A DNA stretch of 64,000 bases. Origin: Devosia sp. 2618. GTDB lineage: Bacteria > Pseudomonadota > Alphaproteobacteria > Rhizobiales > Devosiaceae. Positions 1-8,100 of this stretch are shown in pieces; position 1 is the first letter of the stretch, and the number at the start of each line of letters is the position of its first letter. The notes under the pieces are model-generated. The model saw only the letters and a list, made by a program, of their open reading frames with translations, was not told the origin of the DNA and made no database searches. The translations under genes and the position numbers were made by a program. The stretch spans positions 2,232,001 to 2,296,000 of the forward strand of contig NZ_JBEPOO010000001.1 of assembly GCF_040546815.1 (NCBI RefSeq), read 5' to 3'.

Positions 1-1
1 G

Positions 2-952
2 TTTGCGCCGGGGCTCAAGACACTGGAAGACGCGACGACCATTCGGCGCAAGCTGTTGCTGGCCTTTGAGGCGGCGGAGCGCGAGAGCGATCCCGACAAG
101 CGGCGGGCGCTGCTGACCTTCGTGATCATTGGCGCGGGGCCGACTGGCGTGGAGCTGGCGGGGGCCATCGTGGAACTGGCGCGAGAGACGCTGAAGGGCG
201 AGTTTCGCGTCTCGGACCCGGCCAGCGCGCGGGTGGTGCTGATCGAAGCGGCCGACAAGGTGCTGGGCAACTTCCGGCCGGAACTGTCTGAATATACTCT
301 GAAATCGCTGCGCCATCTGGGCGTCGAGGTGATCCTTGGCGAGGCGGTGACCAGCATTGATGCCGATGGGCTGGTCTATGGCGGCAAACGGCTGGATGCC
401 GAGTGCATCATCTGGGCGGCGGGCGTGCAGGCGTCGCCGGCTGCCAAGTGGCTGGGTGTGGAGCCGGACAAGGCTGGGCGGGTGAAGGTGGAGCCGGACC
501 TCAGCGTGCCGGGGCATCCAGAGATATTCGTCGTGGGTGATACGGCGACGATCAGCAAGCCGGATGGCAAGCCAGTGCCCGGCGTGGGCGATGCGGCCAA
601 GCAAGGCGGGCGGCATGCGGCGCAGGTGATCCGGAGCAGGCTGGCGGGCGAGCAAGGCACCCTGCCGTTTGTTTACAAGCATGCCGGTGATCTGGCGACG
701 ATTGGCAAGCGAGCGGCGGTGCTGGACTTTGGCTGGCTGCAGCTCAGGGGATGGATCGCCTGGTGGGTGTGGGGCATTGCCCACATTTACTTCCTGCTCG
801 ATATCAAGGGACGGCTGGCCGTGGCGACCAGCTGGCTGTGGATTTACCTGACGGGGCAACGCAGCGCACGGCTCATCACCCAAGGCGATGCCGAGGCCAA
901 GGCGCCGATCAAGGAAGTGACCGAACCGCCTGAGCTGGACGAGAAGGTTTGA
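2..952 (+). CDS. ndh: Type II NADH dehydrogenase (NDH-2), C-terminal part
   Basis: The frame is open from base 2, so the gene starts upstream of the window; 316 residues are visible. NDH-2 is a single-subunit peripheral membrane flavoprotein that passes electrons from NADH to quinone without pumping protons. The second dinucleotide-binding motif (VIIGAGPTGVELAG) binds NADH, and IFVVGDTATI is the conserved FAD-contacting GD motif. A hydrophobic C-terminal stretch with WIAWWVWGIAHIYFLLD is typical of the membrane-anchoring tail of this family. The first FAD-binding motif lies outside the window. The gene converges on the EamA permease gene across a short gap holding a dispersed repeat. Family assignment is firm; quinone specificity cannot be read from the sequence. 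Confidence 0.9.
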   Translation, partial: FAPGLKTLEDATTIRRKLLLAFEAAERESDPDKRRALLTFVIIGAGPTGVELAGAIVELARETLKGEFRVSDPASARVVLIEAADKVLGNFRPELSEYTLKSLRHLGVEVILGEAVTSIDADGLVYGGKRLDAECIIWAAGVQASPAAKWLGVEPDKAGRVKVEPDLSVPGHPEIFVVGDTATISKPDGKPVPGVGDAAKQGGRHAAQVIRSRLAGEQGTLPFVYKHAGDLATIGKRAAVLDFGWLQLRGWIAWWVWGIAHIYFLLDIKGRLAVATSWLWIYLTGQRSARLITQGDAEAKAPIKEVTEPPELDEKV

Positions 953-1030
953 GGCGGGTTGCCGGTAGACCTCATGGCGAGCTTCTCGAACTATGGGGGT
1001 GTGGCGCTGCGGGCTCCACTCGCTCGACCT

Positions 1031-1072
1031 CGTCCTTCGCCCTTCGACGGGCTCAGGAGGCTCAGGATGAGG
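1031..1072. repeat. Dispersed intergenic repeat fragment (CTTCGACGGGCTCAGG type)
   Basis: The gap between the convergent ndh and permease genes carries a CCCTTCGACGGGCTCAGGA core with a partial duplication (GGCTCAGGAGGCTCAGGA). The related core TTCGACAAGCTCAGGGTGG recurs at 14971-14989. Motifs of this kind are common intergenic repeats in alphaproteobacteria. It may also serve as a transcription end for either gene, but no T-rich tail is seen. Confidence 0.5.
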
Positions 1073-1085
1073 TCTTCGCAGCGTC

Positions 1086-1997
1086 TTAGCGCGGTTCGGC
1101 GATGGGGGTGACGGGCTTGGCCAGTTTGCGCTCGCGTAGCCAGATATAGAGGCCGCTGGCGATGACGATGGGCGCGCCGACATAGAGCCAGACATCTGGT
1201 GGCTGGTGGAAGACGAGCCAGCTCGACCCGGCCATGAAAATGATCTGGAAATATGAAAACGGCGCGATGACCGAGGCCGGGGCAAAGCCGTGGGCGACGG
1301 TGATCAACTGGTGCCCGACAAAGCCGAAAATGCCGACGGTGAAGAAGGCAACCCAGGTGGCTGGATCGGATGGCCAGACCCAGAAGGCCAGGGCGAAGGG
1401 CGACAGGATGACCGTGGCGAAGAGGCCGACATAGAACTGCTGGGTGGCGGCGCTATCGCGCCCGGCCATGCGGCGGGTGAGCAGGAAATAAAAGGCAGAG
1501 AAGACCGCTGCGGCAAGGCACAGCAAGGCGGCGGGGTGGAAGGCTTCGGTGCCGGGGCGGACGATGACCAGCACGCCGACAAAGCCGACCGCAATGGCGG
1601 TCCAGCGCCGCCAGCCGATCGTCTCGCCGAGGATTGGCACGGACAGGGCGCAGAGGAACAGCGGCATAGTGAAGGCGATGGCGCCGGTGACGGTCAGCGG
1701 CAGATAGCGGACGGCGATGAAATTGCCGATGGTGGCGCCGAGCAGCATGGCGGCGCGCAGGGCCTGGATCTTGATGCTGGCGGTGCGAATGAGAGTGAAG
1801 CCATTGCGCGGCACATTGATGCCCAGCACCAGCGCAAGATGGATGGCATAACGCAGGAAGGCGATCTGGAGCACGGGGATGCCCGCAAGGCCCAGCCATT
1901 TTGCCGAGCTATCGATGCCGGTGAACATGAAATAGGCGATGACGGCGAGGCCGATGCCGAGGAGCCGGCGCTCTGCGGGCGCGATATAGGGAGACAT
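1086..1997 (-). CDS. EamA/DMT-superfamily permease
   Basis: A 303-residue protein with about ten hydrophobic segments, arranged as two EamA repeats of five helices each, as usual for drug/metabolite transporters (typical length about 300). The start MSPYIAPAER follows a GGAATT Shine-Dalgarno-like stretch; an in-frame upstream start is less well placed. The inner-membrane transporter probably exports a small metabolite, but the substrate cannot be predicted. It shares direction with the WYL regulator gene upstream (gap about 110 bases), so co-transcription is possible. No unusual composition or damage is seen. Confidence 0.85.
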   Translation of the reverse strand: MSPYIAPAERRLLGIGLAVIAYFMFTGIDSSAKWLGLAGIPVLQIAFLRYAIHLALVLGINVPRNGFTLIRTASIKIQALRAAMLLGATIGNFIAVRYLPLTVTGAIAFTMPLFLCALSVPILGETIGWRRWTAIAVGFVGVLVIVRPGTEAFHPAALLCLAAAVFSAFYFLLTRRMAGRDSAATQQFYVGLFATVILSPFALAFWVWPSDPATWVAFFTVGIFGFVGHQLITVAHGFAPASVIAPFSYFQIIFMAGSSWLVFHQPPDVWLYVGAPIVIASGLYIWLRERKLAKPVTPIAEPR

Positions 1998-2110
1998 GGC
2001 AATTCCGATGCGACGCAGAGAGGCTGCGCCCAAACTTGGATTTGGACTTTGCCACGAGACGGACGCGACGGATAGAACTTGAATGGAAGATTTTCGGCGG
2101 CGTGCGCGCG

Positions 2111-2821
2111 TTAGGGCGCGGGCGCTGGCTTTGCGGCTTCCCTCTGCCTCAGTTCGGCGAGGTAGTCGCGGAGCATGGTGGCGCGACGGGGGCGGAAACT
2201 GGTCGTGGTGGTTTGCAGATCCTTGATGCGTTCGAGACGGAACATGCGGAAGGCCTCGCGCAGGCAGCACCATGCGAGCACGGTCAGCACCCGGTCGGTA
2301 TAGACCAAAGCCAGTGGCAGAATGGTGCGCTCGGTGACCGACTGGTCCTTGTCGGCATAGCGGATGACGAGCGCCTGCTCTCGCCAGCAGGCAGTGCGAA
2401 TGGTGTCGGTATAGGGGCCGGAGATGTGGCGGGCGCCGGGGCGATAGACCTGCGAGATGGCGTGAAACAGATGTTGTTCGCCCTCGTCTGGCAGCGTGGC
2501 GGCGACTTTGGCGAGAACGGAAATGGCAGCTTTGGCCAGCGCCGGATCGCCCATGGCTTTGACTTCGGCAAGGCCCAGCGCAATGGCCTCGATCTCGGTG
2601 CGGTCGAAGGTTTGCGGCGGCAAGGAATAGTCTTCGATCAGCCGATAGCCATAGCCGCGCTCGCCTTCGATGCGGGCACCAGCGGCGCGCAGGCTGTCGA
2701 TATCGCGATAGAGCGAGCGCAGCGATACGTCCATTTCTTCGGCCAGGCGGGCAGCCGTGATCGGCGCGGGCATGACGCGCATGGCCTGCAACAAGCGAAA
2801 GAGTCTGTCGGGTCTGGCCAT
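2111..2821 (-). CDS. YafY-type HTH-WYL transcriptional regulator
   Basis: A 236-residue protein. Residues about 5-60 form an HTH_11 winged helix (AARLAEEMDVSLRSLYRDID, then a GYGYRL wing). The C-terminal half is a WYL-type ligand-binding domain. WYL proteins often sense nucleic acids or small nucleotides, but this YafY-like subgroup usually acts as a local repressor. It is divergent from the glyoxalase-fold gene at 2896, with an inverted repeat in between, so it probably controls that gene and itself. The regulatory target is inferred from position only. Confidence 0.85.
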   Translation of the reverse strand: MARPDRLFRLLQAMRVMPAPITAARLAEEMDVSLRSLYRDIDSLRAAGARIEGERGYGYRLIEDYSLPPQTFDRTEIEAIALGLAEVKAMGDPALAKAAISVLAKVAATLPDEGEQHLFHAISQVYRPGARHISGPYTDTIRTACWREQALVIRYADKDQSVTERTILPLALVYTDRVLTVLAWCCLREAFRMFRLERIKDLQTTTTSFRPRRATMLRDYLAELRQREAAKPAPAP

Positions 2822-2824
2822 TGT

Positions 2825-2849
2825 CCAACTGCCGGAAACTGTCAGTTGG
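2825..2849. promoter_or_regulatory. Inverted repeat in the divergent promoter region (candidate operator)
   Basis: CCAACTG (2825-2831) and CAGTTGG (2843-2849) form perfect 7-base arms 11 bases apart, immediately upstream of the YafY-type regulator start. A dyad of this size and position would suit a dimeric winged-helix repressor controlling both divergent genes. No convincing -35/-10 pair was identified beside it. Confidence 0.4.
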
Positions 2850-2895
2850 GACGGGTTATATCTGCTGCATCAGAATGATCCAAGCAGGAGCCGAC

Positions 2896-3318
2896 ATGAC
2901 GATCAAAACCGCAACGCACCTCAATTTCCGTGGCGACGCCCGCGCCGCGCTGGACTTCTACCAGTCCGTGTTTGGCGGCGATAAGGTTGTGGTGACCTAC
3001 AAGGATGCGGGCGCGGTGCAGAACCCCACCGAGGCCGACCAGGTGATGTGGGGTCAGGTGGCGAGCGCCGATGGCTTCCTCGTCATGGCCTATGACGTGC
3101 CGTCGAGCCTTGAATGGAACCCTGGCCAGATTCCGTTTTTTGTTTCGGTGCGCGGCGCTTCGGCTGAGGAAATCACCGGCTATTGGGAAAAGCTGTCGGA
3201 AGGCGCAACGATCAAGCAGCCGCTGGCGCCGGCTGGCTGGGCACCTCTCTATGGCATGCTGCAGGACCGCTTTGGCGTGACCTGGGTGCTGGACGTGGAG
3301 GCGCCTTACGCCGGGTAG
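2896..3318 (+). CDS. PhnB-like VOC (glyoxalase-fold) protein
   Basis: A 140-residue protein of the PhnB/YjdN-like branch of the vicinal oxygen chelate superfamily. It has an N-terminal LNFRGDARAALDFYQSVFGG and a C-terminal MLQDRFGVTWVLDV, both hallmarks of the family. AGGAG at 2886-2890 fixes the start. Proteins of this group are often uncharacterised; no metal ligands or substrate can be assigned from the sequence alone. Divergence from the WYL regulator suggests it is the regulated output of that pair. The gene ends at a strong hairpin shared with the convergent beta-mannosidase gene. Confidence 0.8.
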   Translation: MTIKTATHLNFRGDARAALDFYQSVFGGDKVVVTYKDAGAVQNPTEADQVMWGQVASADGFLVMAYDVPSSLEWNPGQIPFFVSVRGASAEEITGYWEKLSEGATIKQPLAPAGWAPLYGMLQDRFGVTWVLDVEAPYAG

Positions 3319-3337
3319 CGTTCGGGTGTGAAGATGG

Positions 3338-3371
3338 GGGCGGCGCGCAGATCGAGGTCTGCGCGCCGCCC
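3338..3371. terminator. Bidirectional intrinsic terminator
   Basis: A perfect 14-base GC-rich stem (GGGCGGCGCGCAGA with its complement), a 6-base loop, then TTTTCGTTT on the plus strand. It lies between the stops of the convergent VOC gene and the beta-mannosidase gene, so it can end transcription from both sides. Confidence 0.85.
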
Positions 3372-3379
3372 TTTTCGTT

Positions 3380-5893
3380 TCAGAACGTCTCGGACAGGTT
3401 TCGGACCTTGAGCGAGCTTGCAAGGTCTGCCGAAGTGGCTGCCGCTCCGTGACGCGGGGTGAACGTGAGGCTGGTCTTGCAGCTCGGCAGGAGGGTGACG
3501 GCGTTGTCGGAGAAATAGCCCGGCAGATCGACCGTGGCGGTGACAAAGAGCGCCGGCAGGTCGGTTTCGAGCGTCAGGACGGCTTTGCCACCCACATCGG
3601 ACCAGCTGGAGGTGATGGTCGGCTGGGGCAGTTCGTAGGCTTTGTAGGGCATCGGGAAATAGTCATTTTCGCCGAGCAGATTGCCCTTGGCATCGCGCCA
3701 CGAGAAGAACAGGAATTCATCGGCGGCGAGAGCGGACACGCTGGCCAGTTCGATGGCGGCATCGGGGCCGATGGCGGCGTTGCCGGAGAAGACGACACGA
3801 TCCCCACCACCGACCTTTGCGGCGCGCACTTCGAGCGCAACGCTGACCGGACGACCGGTGTCGTTGATGCCCTTGAGGCTGATGCGGGTTGGCGGGGTGT
3901 TTTCAAAGGCCACGCCACGCGTGTTGGTCGGGACGTTTTCGTGGATCGGCACGGCGACGACGTTGACCGGCAGGAAGAAGCGCTTGGCCATATATTGCAG
4001 CAGCTTCCACTGGCCACCGTAATCGAGGCTGGACCATGAGGCGACCGGCCAGATGTCGTTGATCTGCCAGAACAGCGTGCCCATGCAGCGCGGCTTGGTG
4101 GAGCGCCAGTATTCGATGGCGGTCTTGATGGCGAGGCCCTGCTGGATCTGGGAGAGGAACACCATCTGGTCGAAATCGCGCGGGAAGCGGAAGTAGCGCG
4201 TCATGGTTTCGAGGATGCGCGCATTGCCGCCGGCATTGCGCTGGTGGTTTTCCATGACCGGGGAAGACGGGTTGCGGTCCTTCGGCTCGGCAAAGGTTTC
4301 GATGACATTCATCGAGGTGAAGGACTGGAACCCGAACTCGGAGGCAAAGCGCGGATTGACCGAGCGATAGGCCTCAAAGGATTTCGCCGAATGCCAGACG
4401 TCCCAATAGTGGGTGTCACCGCGCGTGTCGGACTGCCAGCCGTCGGAGAAATCGAGATAGCCCTGCGAGGGCGAGGACGGCCAGAAGCGGCGGGCCGGGT
4501 CTTCGTCCTCGACGATATTGCCAAGCATGGAATTGAGGCGGTCGTAATTGGCGACGTAGCGCTCGGGGGCGGAGCGGGTTTCGGGATACCAGTGCAGCGA
4601 GCCGATGACTTCGTTGTCGCCGCACCAAAGGGCAATCGAGGCGTGGTGACTGAGGCGGCGGACCTGCTGGGTGATTTCGGTGCGGACGTTGTCGAGGAAC
4701 GGCCGGTCCGACGGGTAGCTCATGCAGGCGAACATGAAATCGTGCCAGATGAGAATGCCGAGCTCGTCGCAGAGATCGTAGAAATAGTCGGGCTCATACT
4801 GACCACCGCCCCAGATGCGGAGCATGTTCATATTGGCGGCCTTGGCGCTTTCGAGCAGATCGCGGATGACGGCGGGGGTGATGCGCGAGGGGATGGCGTC
4901 GGCCGGAATCCAGTTAGCGCCGAGCATGGAAATGTCGCGGCCGTTGATGCGGCACCTGAAGGAGTGGTCGATCTCGTCCTTTTCGACGATCCATTCGAGC
5001 TGGCGCAGGCCGATCTGGCGGGTGGTCTTTTCGCCTTCGAGATCGGTGGTGAGTTCATAGAGCGGCTGTTCGCCCTGCCCCGCTGGCCACCACAGCTTTG
5101 GATTGTGGATGGTGACGTTGTGAGTGAAGACGTTTTCGCCCGGCTGGACGATGACCTTATCGGTGACGACCTGCCCGTCGATGATGTGCTCGAGTTCGAC
5201 CGATCCGTGAGCGAAGGCGAAAAGGCGAGTCTTTATCGACAATTCGACCGATGTGCTGCCATGGACCTGATCGACCTGCACGCTGTCCTGCCGGGCCAAG
5301 CGCGACTTACGCAGGCTCATGGTGCCATAGACGCCTATGGGCATGACGCAGATGCCCCAATCCCATCCCGCATGGCACGCAGCCTTGCGGATGAAATTCA
5401 TGTGGATGCCCTTGAGGCCGTTGGTCTGGTAGTTTTGCGTGAACGGAATGGGGAACGGATGGGCCGCGGCGCGGGCCTTGGCAACGTCGGGGGCGATATC
5501 AAAGAGGATGCGCAGCGTGTTCTCGCCTTCGCGGACCTTGCCGGTCACGTCGATGTCGTTGCGGACGAAGCTGTTCTGGGTTTTCGCGACGATCTCGCCG
5601 TTGAGCAGGATGGTGGCGATGCAGTCCACCTCGGCGAGTGTCAGGGTGAGATAGCCGTCAATGCCGGCGGCGCTCGCGGTGAAGATGCGCTCGACTGACC
5701 ATGCTGTTTCATTGACCCACATCACGGTCTTTTCGTTTTCGCCGAAATAGGGATCAGGGATGTGGTTGGCGGCCAGCAAGGCGGTATGGACATCGCCCGG
5801 CAGGTTTATCGGGGCGACTATGCCCAACGTTGGCGATGACAACGAAAACGCGCCGCAGAGATCGAGCGCGGAATAGGTGACTGGTACTGACAT
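3380..5893 (-). CDS. GH2 beta-mannosidase
   Basis: An 837-residue glycoside hydrolase family 2 enzyme that removes non-reducing terminal beta-D-mannose from manno-oligosaccharides and glycans. It shows the GH2 order of an N-terminal jelly-roll sugar-binding domain, an immunoglobulin-like domain, a TIM barrel (about 300-620) and C-terminal beta domains. The acid/base is Glu428 in LWCGDNEV and the nucleophile is Glu519 in ASEFGFQSF, both intact. WGGGQYEPDYFYDLCDELG is the family signature. GGAG upstream of MSVPVTYSAL sets the start. No signal peptide is seen, so it is probably cytoplasmic and acts on imported oligosaccharides, though no sugar transporter gene is adjacent. Confidence 0.92.
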   Translation of the reverse strand: MSVPVTYSALDLCGAFSLSSPTLGIVAPINLPGDVHTALLAANHIPDPYFGENEKTVMWVNETAWSVERIFTASAAGIDGYLTLTLAEVDCIATILLNGEIVAKTQNSFVRNDIDVTGKVREGENTLRILFDIAPDVAKARAAAHPFPIPFTQNYQTNGLKGIHMNFIRKAACHAGWDWGICVMPIGVYGTMSLRKSRLARQDSVQVDQVHGSTSVELSIKTRLFAFAHGSVELEHIIDGQVVTDKVIVQPGENVFTHNVTIHNPKLWWPAGQGEQPLYELTTDLEGEKTTRQIGLRQLEWIVEKDEIDHSFRCRINGRDISMLGANWIPADAIPSRITPAVIRDLLESAKAANMNMLRIWGGGQYEPDYFYDLCDELGILIWHDFMFACMSYPSDRPFLDNVRTEITQQVRRLSHHASIALWCGDNEVIGSLHWYPETRSAPERYVANYDRLNSMLGNIVEDEDPARRFWPSSPSQGYLDFSDGWQSDTRGDTHYWDVWHSAKSFEAYRSVNPRFASEFGFQSFTSMNVIETFAEPKDRNPSSPVMENHQRNAGGNARILETMTRYFRFPRDFDQMVFLSQIQQGLAIKTAIEYWRSTKPRCMGTLFWQINDIWPVASWSSLDYGGQWKLLQYMAKRFFLPVNVVAVPIHENVPTNTRGVAFENTPPTRISLKGINDTGRPVSVALEVRAAKVGGGDRVVFSGNAAIGPDAAIELASVSALAADEFLFFSWRDAKGNLLGENDYFPMPYKAYELPQPTITSSWSDVGGKAVLTLETDLPALFVTATVDLPGYFSDNAVTLLPSCKTSLTFTPRHGAAATSADLASSLKVRNLSETF

Positions 5894-6112
5894 TTCTCGT
5901 CTCCCCGAAGCAGCGCCAGAGCCGCTGCAAACGATATAACCAACCTTTAAACGGTCTAAATCGGTGTTCCAATGGGGGTATCGACGGGAGAGAATATAAT
6001 TTGTATCGTTCCCACCGACGCAACGGGACAAATCCTCTGGCTGCGCCGCTTATTACGGTTGTGTTAGGATTTGGACTTGTAACGTCGAATAGTGCGAGGG
6101 GGCTCGTCCAAT

Positions 6113-8077
6113 ATGTCGACTATAACAAGGCTTGTGCGGCTTTTTGCCGTTCCGGATGACCCTGAGCTGGTCAAAGCACAAGCGCATGCCTTTAGCCGAC
6201 AAGTCCCACTGCTGTACGTTTTATTGCTGGCAAACACATTTTTGCTAGCCATTAACTTTGTTCACTCCGCGCCTCCACTGCTGTCGGCATACATTCCAGC
6301 AGGGCTGAGTCTCATCTGCATTGTCTGGCTGATGTTCTGGTGGATCAGTCGCGACAAGATGACGGACTACACCGTCGCAAGAGCCATATTGACCTCGATG
6401 ACCTGGCTGGCGACGGCCATGGCGGTCGGGTTCGGGTTCTGGGCAATCAGCCTGTTCACCTATGGCGACCTGCTGCAGCGCACCCATGTCGCCGTCTATA
6501 TGGGACTGACGACGATTGGCTGCATGCTATGTCTGGCCCACCTCAAGGGCGCGTCCCTGTCGGTGGGCATATGCGTCATGGTGCCGTTCACCCTCTTCTT
6601 TGCCACCATCGACCAGCGCATGTTTGCGCCAATCGGCGTCACCATTGGCCTGGCCGTGGCTGTGCTGGTGTTCGTCATGCTGAGCAATTATCGCGATTTC
6701 CGCGAACTGGTCGCGTCGCGCAGCCAGATGATAACCAAGCATATGGCGATGGAGCAGCTGTCGGACGAGAACGATCGGCTGGCCAATATCGATAGCCTGA
6801 CCGGGCTGCTCAATCGCCGCTCGTTCGACCAGCAGCTGGCAGCCGCGCTGGCCCAGGCCAATGCCGAGGGCAAGCGGATTGCCGTAGCGCGCATGGATCT
6901 CGACAGCTTTAAATCGGTCAATGACATCTTCGGCCAGATGACAGGCGACCGAGTGCTGCAGGAAGTTGCCAAGCGAATCAACTCGTTGCGCCGTCCATCG
7001 ACGCGGGTGGCGCGGCTGGGTGCCGACAATTATGCGATGATCGTGCAGGAGCCGACCGACGAGGCGACGTTGCAGGCCTGCGGGGACCTCTTGACCCGCA
7101 CCATGCGCTCGGCCTTCGTTTTCAAACAGGGCACCGTGCATCTGTCGGCGTCAGCCGGTGTTGCAGCGTCCAAGCCGGGCGATACGGCCGAGACGCTTTA
7201 TGATCGGGCCGACTACGTGACGGGCGTCGCCAAGCGGACGTCGCGCGGCAATGCGATCATCTTTTCCGAAAGCCATGCCCATGAGCTGAGCCGCGTGCGG
7301 CGCATGGAGAATGCCCTGCTGAACGCTGACCTGGATGCGGAAATCTACATTCTGTTCCAGCCGCAATTCGATATCGGGCTCAACCGCACCACCGGCTATG
7401 AGGTTCTGGCGCGCTGGCGCAGTCCTGTGCTGGGTGAGGTTTCGCCCGTCGAGTTCATTTCGATGGCCGAGCGGATGGGCACAATTTCCAAGATCACCCA
7501 GACCGTGGTGGCCAAGGCGCTCCGCGTTGCTGCTAAGCTGCCCAAGCCGTTGCGGCTGTCGGTGAATCTGTCGGCGCATGATCTTGGCTCGACCACCGCC
7601 ATTGAGGCGATTGCTGCGCAGATCGAAAAGATCGGCAAGCCGTGCCGCGTGGACTTCGAGATCACCGAAACCGCCGTGATGCGCGACATGAACCAGGCCA
7701 ATGACGGGCTATTGGCGCTGCTGGCGTTGGGCTCGCGCATTGCGCTGGACGATTTCGGGACGGGCCATTCGAGCCTGACGCATGTGCAGAAGCTGCCGCT
7801 GGACCGCATTAAAGTTGATCGCAGCTTTGTGGCGGAAGTGACCAGCGACCCGACCAGCCGTGCGATCATCAAGACGACCGTAGACCTCTGCCGGAACCTC
7901 GGAATCTCGTGCGTTTTTGAGGGGATAGAGACAACGGAGCAGCTTGAAGCCTTGCTGGGGCTCGGCGGAACGGTGATGCAGGGCTATCTGTTTGGCCGCC
8001 CGATGAGCGAGGAACTGATGTTTGAGCATCAAGCGAAGGAAAAGGCTGGTACTAGAAAGTTTGGCACCGCAAGCTAG
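6113..8077 (+). CDS. Membrane GGDEF/EAL protein with degenerate GGDEF site
   Basis: A 654-residue protein. About five or six hydrophobic helices fill residues 30-200, followed by a GGDEF domain (about 220-390) and an EAL domain (about 400-645). The GGDEF active-site loop reads RLGADNYA (about residue 302) in place of RxGGDEF, so diguanylate cyclase activity is unlikely. The EAL domain keeps EVLARW in place of EALxRW, plus NLSAHDL, FEITET, DDFGTG and KVDRSFV, so c-di-GMP phosphodiesterase activity is plausible. The degenerate GGDEF may bind GTP as an allosteric input. The ATG at 6113 is preferred; a GTG at 6092 is an alternative. It is divergent from the beta-mannosidase gene. Confidence 0.88.
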   Translation: MSTITRLVRLFAVPDDPELVKAQAHAFSRQVPLLYVLLLANTFLLAINFVHSAPPLLSAYIPAGLSLICIVWLMFWWISRDKMTDYTVARAILTSMTWLATAMAVGFGFWAISLFTYGDLLQRTHVAVYMGLTTIGCMLCLAHLKGASLSVGICVMVPFTLFFATIDQRMFAPIGVTIGLAVAVLVFVMLSNYRDFRELVASRSQMITKHMAMEQLSDENDRLANIDSLTGLLNRRSFDQQLAAALAQANAEGKRIAVARMDLDSFKSVNDIFGQMTGDRVLQEVAKRINSLRRPSTRVARLGADNYAMIVQEPTDEATLQACGDLLTRTMRSAFVFKQGTVHLSASAGVAASKPGDTAETLYDRADYVTGVAKRTSRGNAIIFSESHAHELSRVRRMENALLNADLDAEIYILFQPQFDIGLNRTTGYEVLARWRSPVLGEVSPVEFISMAERMGTISKITQTVVAKALRVAAKLPKPLRLSVNLSAHDLGSTTAIEAIAAQIEKIGKPCRVDFEITETAVMRDMNQANDGLLALLALGSRIALDDFGTGHSSLTHVQKLPLDRIKVDRSFVAEVTSDPTSRAIIKTTVDLCRNLGISCVFEGIETTEQLEALLGLGGTVMQGYLFGRPMSEELMFEHQAKEKAGTRKFGTAS

Positions 8078-8100
8078 ACGTCGGCGATGCCAAGCAATGT

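Noticed and set aside
4244..5698. A 484-codon open frame on the strand opposite the beta-mannosidase gene.
   Set aside because: The mannosidase is certain from its catalytic motifs; the opposite frame is low in complexity (Asp/Gly/Val rich) and is a high-GC codon-bias shadow.
5972..6000. A TATAAT at 5995-6000 as a promoter for the GGDEF/EAL gene.
   Set aside because: No -35-like hexamer lies 16-18 bases upstream; the match alone is too weak.
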